Translations under genes and position numbers: made by a program
In this document: one piece after another, positions 5,255 through 9,860 of the stretch
How positions within the stretch are numbered: the stretch's first letter is position 1
How the letters are laid out: each line of letters starts with the position of its first letter
Source of the DNA: Chloroflexota bacterium
GTDB taxonomy: Bacteria; Cyanobacteriota; Vampirovibrionia; Obscuribacterales; Obscuribacteraceae
DNA: 9,860 bases
NCBI GenBank assembly: GCA_005240105.1
Contig: SBAT01000293.1
Coordinates: 1-9,860 of the forward strand
Direction of reading: 5' to 3'
Notes under the pieces: model-generated
Seen by the model: only the letters and a program-made list of their open reading frames with translations
The model's database searches: none
What the model was told of the DNA's origin: nothing

Positions 5255-8200
5255 ATGTTAAAACCTTGGGCAAAATGGACACTTCTAATCGTATGGACGC
5301 TGGGTCTGCTATTCAGCTCGCCATATTGGAATCCATTCACGTCGTTTCCAGCCCTGCTCAAGTACTCGGTAGTATCAGTCATTGCCAGCGCCATCTTCGG
5401 TGCCCTGGTAATCCTCATCCAGTACTACTTACTTATCTCGATTATTTTCCCACTGCCACCAAGAGCTGACTCCAAGGCTCCGAAGGGATTTTGGTTGCGC
5501 ATCTTTCCGTTTCTCTTTAAGAAACCGACCATCAATCCCAAGGCACCGACAAAGCTTACCGATCTAATTGGCAACGATCTGGCAAAAGTCGAAATTCGCG
5601 AAGTAATCGACATTATTGCCAATCCCAAACACTATTCCGAATCAGGGGCAGAAGTACCCAAAGGGATGCTGTTTGTTGGACCACCAGGTGTTGGCAAAAC
5701 TCTCTTCGCTCGCGCTATAGCCAATGAAGTCGGAATCCCTTTCTATGTCGTTGAAGGCTCATCGCTATCCGGCTTGATTATGGGTCTGGGCGTTTTGAAA
5801 CTTAAGACTTTATTCCGCAAACTGCGCAAGTTCGAAAAAGCCATTTTGTTCATCGACGAAATTGACGCCATGGGCGCAAGACGTCAAGGCGATCGCGGCT
5901 TTGGCGGCGTCGCTGACATGAATATGACATTGAACGCGCTGTTGACAGAGATGGACGGCTTCCAAGCTTCCAATATCTTGGTTATCGGTGCCACCAATAA
6001 TGACGGCATTCTGGATCCAGCTCTTATGCGCGCCGGACGTATGGATAGACGCATCTATTTCCAATCACCAAATCCGGAAGAGCGGAAGGAAATATTCCGC
6101 TACTACTTAGGCAAGGTCTCCAGCGACGTACATATTGACCTTGAGGAATTGGGCAAGCTCACAACTAATTACTCACCGGCAGAAATTGCCAACGTAGTCA
6201 ACGAAGCAGCACTATTGGCTAGACGTCCAGGTGGACCAGGCAAGGTGACACAAGAAACAATTGAAAATTCCTTAGATCGCATTTCCGTCGGGCTGGAAAG
6301 AAGTCTGGTTGGCTCCGGTGTAGAACTGGGCAATGCCGATGCTTCCATTCGCCTTGATGATGTAATTGGAATCGACGATGTCAAACAAGACGTCCTGGAA
6401 ATTGTCGACTTCTTACAACACGGAGACGACCTGCGCAAAATTGGTGCCAAATTACCGAAGGGGCTATTGTTCATCGGACCACCAGGTGTAGGCAAAACCA
6501 TGCTCGCCAAGGCCATTGCCAATGAAGCCGGCGTTCCTTTCTATGGACTATCTGCAAGTTATTTCCAAAGCGCAATGACCGGCGAAGGAGCAGGACGCAT
6601 CCGCGCACTTTATGCTCAGGCTCGCAAGAGTCCGGCGGCAATTGTATTCATTGATGAGATTGACGCCATTGGCGGCACCATGTCCGAAACCGGCAACAAT
6701 CGCACAGGAGCCCTCAACCAATTGTTGATTGAGCTTGATGGCATTGGTCGCAGCAACGTAATTACAATTGGCGCTACAAACGCCGAGCAAAGTCTCGATC
6801 CTGCCTTCATGCGCTCAGGCCGCTTTGACCGCAAGTCATATGTAGGTCTACCGGACGCTGAAGCGCGCAAAAAGATTTTTGCTCAGTACCTGAAGAAAAT
6901 TAAGTTGGCTTCCGAACCTGATTTAGAGAAACTAGCCAAGCAAACAACGAACTTCTCCGGCGCCGATATTGCTGCTGCCGTTAATGAAGGCGCCATTATT
7001 GCTGTGCGTCACGGCAAGAAGCACGTGGAAGAGGTTGATCTCGAGGCTGCTGTAGATCGCGTGTCGGTAACAGCCGGTCACAAACTCAACACCTACGGCA
7101 TGAATATGGCCAGAGTCCCCGATATTGATGTCAGACTGGACGACATAAAAGGCATGGAAGAAGCCAAATCAGAAGCAGCTGAAGTAGTTGCCCTTTTGAA
7201 AAATGTCGAGAAGATTTCCAACACAGGACTGAAAGCACCCAAAGGCGTGCTCTTGGTTGGACAACCCGGCACCGGCAAAACAATGTTAGCCAAAGCAATT
7301 GCTAACGAGGCGGGCGTTCCCTTCTATGCTCTATCAGGTGGAGACTTCCAATCCATGTGGGCAGGCGTTGGCGCCAATCGTGTGCGTGCCGTGTACGAGC
7401 AAGCTCGTCGTGGCGGCAAACCTGCAATTGTCTTTATTGATGAAATTGACGCCCTCGGTGGCAAGCGTGGCATTGACCTTGGTGGCGGTGCCATTCAGGA
7501 CTCCAACAAGACGCTCAATCAATTTCTTGTTGAACTTGATGGTTTTGGTAAACACAAAGTGCTGACCATCGCCGCCACCAACAAACCAGATATGCTTGAT
7601 TCCGCCCTATTAAGGCCAGGTCGATTCGACAGACGAATTGAAGTGCCACCACCAGATCTGGAAGGCAGGGAATCTATGTTCAATTACTACCTCAAGAAGG
7701 TAGGAACAGACGAGACCGTAATGCCCAGAGAGTTAGCCAGAATGACCGTCTGGAAAACAGGCGCTGATATTGCCAACATAGTCAACGAAGCCGGATTGTC
7801 CGCAATTCGAGATGGCCGAAACAAGCTATCACAGAAGGACATTATCCACGCCATTCAACGGACCAGCTTCGGCATGTCCTACAGCCGCGAAGTGCTTATC
7901 GATGAATTGCGAGCCACCGCCTATCACGAAGCAGGACACGCAGTAGTTGCCTACTTCCGCAATAGACGCAGCCGCATTCAAGTAGTGACCATCGTACCGA
8001 GCGGTTACGCATTAGGTTATATCTGGTACGTCGGCAAGGAAGACTATCGCAAATGGATGAGAGAAGACTATTTAGTTCAAATTGAAATTGCCCTCGGCAG
8101 TTCAGTGGCGGAAAAGATGTTCCTCGAATCAACCGGCTCAGGCGTATCGGAAGATATCCGGGTAGCAGCTGAAATAGCCAGCAACATGGTCAGGCACTGG

Positions 8201-8620
8201 GGCATGGGTAGCTTCAAATTCAACACTGACGAGGCGTTCACGCGCAGCGGCCGGTATCACTCTTCACCAAATACAGAAAACCAGATCGAAACAGAAATCA
8301 AAGCCATTATCGATCAGTGTATGCAAAACGTAGAGGGCCTATTACAGAGCTACCGCACGGAAGTAGATCGTCTTGCCCAAATATTGGTAGAGAAGGAAAC
8401 ACTCTACTATGCGGACCTGGCCAAGATACTTGAACCTAATAGAACACCAGCCGACATACAACACGAGATTGATGAGATGGCTGACCGCAAACGCGTCGGC
8501 AAGCCACCAGTCATTGACCTACAGGCAATCGGAGAAGCAGAGCACAGCGGCAATCCAGGATTACCTGGTAGTTCGACTAACAACGATCAACCGCCACCGG
8601 ACATGCCGCAGACCACTTAA
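5255..8620 (+). CDS. FtsH-like membrane protease with three tandem AAA+ modules and one M41 peptidase domain
   Basis: This 1121-residue protein should be an ATP-driven membrane protease; ordinary FtsH has about 600-700 residues and one AAA+ module. In order: membrane helix 1 about 8-22; a loop of some 15 residues; membrane helix 2 about 38-66, ending IIFPLPP. AAA1 (100-350): Walker A GPPGVGKT 142-149, Walker B FIDEID 199-204, sensor Asn248, Arg fingers R262/R265. AAA2 (366-608): Walker A 408-415, Walker B 465-470, Asn509, R523/R526. AAA3 (627-875): Walker A GQPGTGKT 669-676, Walker B 727-732, Asn776, R790/R793. M41 peptidase (about 880-1065): zinc motif HEAGH 891-895 and probable third ligand Asp967 in GVSEDI. 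Tail about 1080-1121: Pro/Ser/Gln-rich, likely disordered. Each AAA module begins with the FtsH-type 'DDxxGxxxxK' segment and AAA1 ends with a FtsH-like 'GLER', so all are FtsH-class. The pore aromatic is kept only in AAA3 (W702); AAA1 has I175, AAA2 M441. The start is set by GAGGAT 8 nt upstream. Confidence 0.95.
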   Translation: MLKPWAKWTLLIVWTLGLLFSSPYWNPFTSFPALLKYSVVSVIASAIFGALVILIQYYLLISIIFPLPPRADSKAPKGFWLRIFPFLFKKPTINPKAPTKLTDLIGNDLAKVEIREVIDIIANPKHYSESGAEVPKGMLFVGPPGVGKTLFARAIANEVGIPFYVVEGSSLSGLIMGLGVLKLKTLFRKLRKFEKAILFIDEIDAMGARRQGDRGFGGVADMNMTLNALLTEMDGFQASNILVIGATNNDGILDPALMRAGRMDRRIYFQSPNPEERKEIFRYYLGKVSSDVHIDLEELGKLTTNYSPAEIANVVNEAALLARRPGGPGKVTQETIENSLDRISVGLERSLVGSGVELGNADASIRLDDVIGIDDVKQDVLEIVDFLQHGDDLRKIGAKLPKGLLFIGPPGVGKTMLAKAIANEAGVPFYGLSASYFQSAMTGEGAGRIRALYAQARKSPAAIVFIDEIDAIGGTMSETGNNRTGALNQLLIELDGIGRSNVITIGATNAEQSLDPAFMRSGRFDRKSYVGLPDAEARKKIFAQYLKKIKLASEPDLEKLAKQTTNFSGADIAAAVNEGAIIAVRHGKKHVEEVDLEAAVDRVSVTAGHKLNTYGMNMARVPDIDVRLDDIKGMEEAKSEAAEVVALLKNVEKISNTGLKAPKGVLLVGQPGTGKTMLAKAIANEAGVPFYALSGGDFQSMWAGVGANRVRAVYEQARRGGKPAIVFIDEIDALGGKRGIDLGGGAIQDSNKTLNQFLVELDGFGKHKVLTIAATNKPDMLDSALLRPGRFDRRIEVPPPDLEGRESMFNYYLKKVGTDETVMPRELARMTVWKTGADIANIVNEAGLSAIRDGRNKLSQKDIIHAIQRTSFGMSYSREVLIDELRATAYHEAGHAVVAYFRNRRSRIQVVTIVPSGYALGYIWYVGKEDYRKWMREDYLVQIEIALGSSVAEKMFLESTGSGVSEDIRVAAEIASNMVRHWGMGSFKFNTDEAFTRSGRYHSSPNTENQIETEIKAIIDQCMQNVEGLLQSYRTEVDRLAQILVEKETLYYADLAKILEPNRTPADIQHEIDEMADRKRVGKPPVIDLQAIGEAEHSGNPGLPGSSTNNDQPPPDMPQTT

Positions 8621-8637
8621 TTTCAGAAAGGCTGATT

Positions 8638-9147
8638 TTGTTGAAGCGCTTCAAATTCTATTTGGGAATAGCTTTCCTAATTCTATCGGCAGTGCTACCT
8701 TTGCTTGGTTTTTGGGTTGCTGGCCTTGATTTGCACTTAGCCATCAAGGGTACGATTATCGGGCTTCTAACACTTGGAGCACCGGAAGTTTTGATCATTG
8801 CCTCTGTGGCTTTGCTCGGCAAAGAAGCTTTCGACTTAATCACAGGCAAAATTCGCTCTGTCTTGCATCGCATTAAGCCAACTGGTCCTGTCAGTAAGCA
8901 TCGCTACACAGTTGGTCTCATTCTCTTTCTTTTGCCACTAATCCCAACCTACATAATGGCTTATACGCCACATTTACTGCCTGATGATTCGCCAGAGCGT
9001 CTCTATATCAATATTGCAGCCGACCTGCTGTTTATCGTCAGTCTATTTATTCTAGGCGGCGATTTTTGGGACAAACTTGCCTCTCTTTTTGTCTACGACG
9101 CCAAAGCACAATTCCCGCGCAAGGGAGTCAATTCACCGGAGTCCTGA
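8638..9147 (+). CDS. Four-helix membrane protein with internal duplication, similar to transporter-suffix proteins
   Basis: This 169-residue integral membrane protein has four predicted helices, about 8-29, 38-60, 91-110 and 124-143. The two halves are related: FYLGIAFLILSAVLPLLGFW (7-26) resembles YTVGLILFLLPLIPTYIMAY (90-109), and ALLGKEAFDLI (58-68) resembles FILGGDFWDKL (137-147). It is thus a tandem repeat of a two-helix unit ending in an acidic/aromatic amphipathic motif. From memory, this pattern resembles small proteins annotated as having a 'transporter suffix domain'; the assignment is tentative and no transport function is shown. No ATG fits. TTG at 8638 or TTG at 8641 is used, 6 or 9 nt after AAAGG (8627-8631). 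It begins 17-20 nt after the protease stop, so it is almost certainly co-transcribed with it. It might be a membrane partner or a regulator of the protease. Confidence 0.82.
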   Translation: MLKRFKFYLGIAFLILSAVLPLLGFWVAGLDLHLAIKGTIIGLLTLGAPEVLIIASVALLGKEAFDLITGKIRSVLHRIKPTGPVSKHRYTVGLILFLLPLIPTYIMAYTPHLLPDDSPERLYINIAADLLFIVSLFILGGDFWDKLASLFVYDAKAQFPRKGVNSPES

Positions 9148-9205
9148 AAAGCGTTGCCACTATGATATATTCGCTTTGTCTCAACTCCGTACCTGACGAG
9201 GATAT

Positions 9206-9860
9206 ATGTCTCTAATTACAACTGTGATTGGTTCTTACACCGTGCCGGATTGGTATCCTTCGCTGCAAGAGGCTGTAATCAAAGGAAGTCTCAGCCAAAA
9301 GGCTTTTCAAGACGCCAAAGAATGTGCCGTACAGGCGGCAATTCTTGATCAAGAACGAGCAGGGATAGATGTAATCTCAGACGGCGAATTGTTCCGCCGT
9401 AGCGACAATTGCTATGGTCCGCCAAATGCAATGATCAATTATTTTGCCGATAAGATTACCGGCTTTTCCGGCGAGCACAGAGACAAATCCGGACTCACGC
9501 CAGTAGCACCAAAAGCATCCTTCCCGGCTCCAGTTGTAACCAGTGCACTGAAGCCTACGCCACTTGGTCTTCTAGGTGAACTAGCAATTCTGCGAGCCAA
9601 CACAGACAAACAAGTTAAAATTGCCATGACAGGTCCGCATATGTTCGCCTGTATTTCCTGGGACGAACACTATAAGAATATCGAAGCGCTTGCCAAAGAT
9701 ATGGCGAAAGTTATTAACAGTGAATTCAAGGCGTTGGATGATGCCGGTTGCGATTTTATCCAATTGGATGAACCTGTTATTTGGTTTGCCGCCCAAGATC
9801 AAAAATGGGCAGTAGAGGCAATTAATACTTGTTTCTCTGGTATCAAGAGATCTAAAAAAG
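9206..9860 (+). CDS. MetE C-terminal-type (cobalamin-independent methionine synthase family) methyltransferase, partial
   Basis: The 218 visible codons match the N-terminal part of the UROD/MetE-C TIM-barrel fold. This family transfers a methyl group from a folate or other donor to a thiol such as homocysteine. Seen: N-terminal TTVIGSYTVPDW (residues 5-16), matching the family's 'TTxxGSyPrP' start; GIDVISDGELFRR (53-65), matching 'GlDvitdGE'; VKIAMTGPHMF with TGPHMF about 145-150; and DFIQLDEPVIWF near 187-198, the conserved 'iQiDEP' motif. The catalytic zinc ligands (HxC, Glu, Cys) lie further on and fall outside the window, so activity and substrate cannot be judged. The protein starts directly at the barrel, without MetE's N-terminal domain, so it is the short, core-type form. 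The start ATG has GAGG 4 nt upstream, a tight spacing. It lies 58 nt after the four-helix gene and may or may not belong to its operon. Confidence 0.85.
   Translation, partial: MSLITTVIGSYTVPDWYPSLQEAVIKGSLSQKAFQDAKECAVQAAILDQERAGIDVISDGELFRRSDNCYGPPNAMINYFADKITGFSGEHRDKSGLTPVAPKASFPAPVVTSALKPTPLGLLGELAILRANTDKQVKIAMTGPHMFACISWDEHYKNIEALAKDMAKVINSEFKALDDAGCDFIQLDEPVIWFAAQDQKWAVEAINTCFSGIKRSKK

Noticed and set aside
5889..5896. GCGATCGC octamer (HIP1 of cyanobacteria) as a taxonomic marker
   Set aside because: I noticed only one copy in nearly 10 kb, and it lies inside coding sequence; HIP1-rich genomes have many more, so it says little.
7299..7565. Plus-strand frame inside AAA3 and other long alternative frames in the protease gene
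   Set aside because: They are shadows of the strongly supported 1121-residue frame and show no domain motif or start signal.
5255..8620. Possibility that the three AAA modules are separate ftsH genes joined by assembly error
   Set aside because: The frame is continuous, there are no internal ribosome binding sites or membrane helices before AAA2 or AAA3, and the modules differ clearly in sequence, so a collapsed or duplicated assembly is unlikely; resequencing would still be decisive.

Overview
The window is a gene-dense bacterial chromosome segment of moderate GC content, with Shine-Dalgarno sites, sigma70-like -10 boxes and mostly ATG starts. It holds ten protein-coding genes, two of them cut by the window edges. 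No RNA gene, CRISPR array, IS element or transposase was seen. The organism cannot be fixed from this sequence. The membrane FtsH-type protease, the HAMP histidine kinase and the bacterial thioredoxins indicate a bacterium. An unusual environmental lineage, such as a non-photosynthetic relative of cyanobacteria, is only an impression.

Layout from left to right: (1) a partial NAD-dependent epimerase/dehydratase on the minus strand (1-758); (2) a divergently transcribed protein-kinase-fold protein on the plus strand (885-1940); (3) a convergent minus-strand pair, read from right to left: a two-transmembrane sensor histidine kinase (3680-2229), then an 84-residue cysteine-containing small protein with its own strong ribosome binding site (2215-1961); (4) diverging from the kinase, a classical thioredoxin trxA (3873-4199) with a clear intrinsic terminator, then a membrane-anchored or exported thioredoxin (4311-4757); (5) a pyrimidine-rich non-coding stretch with a 17-nt tandem repeat and several small hairpins (4758-4939); (6) a tight three-gene cluster (4976-9147): an 87-residue membrane-anchored small protein, a 1121-residue FtsH-like protein, and a four-helix membrane protein with an internal duplication; (7) the start of a MetE-C-type methyltransferase (9206 to window end).

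The outstanding item is the 1121-residue protein. It carries three complete FtsH-class AAA+ modules in tandem in one open frame, each with Walker A, Walker B and two arginine fingers. An apparently intact M41 zinc peptidase domain follows. Its two N-terminal membrane helices are separated by only a very short loop, where canonical FtsH has a periplasmic domain. Only the third AAA+ module keeps an aromatic pore-loop residue. With its two small membrane-protein neighbours it looks like a previously unnamed membrane proteolysis machine: a stacked or pseudo-hexameric FtsH derivative. The architecture is read directly from the sequence; the assembly and the partners' roles are inference.

The rest is more ordinary. 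Two thioredoxins, one cytosolic and one membrane-attached, supply reducing power on two sides or surfaces of the membrane. The histidine kinase has no response regulator within the window and is probably coupled to the small cysteine protein.
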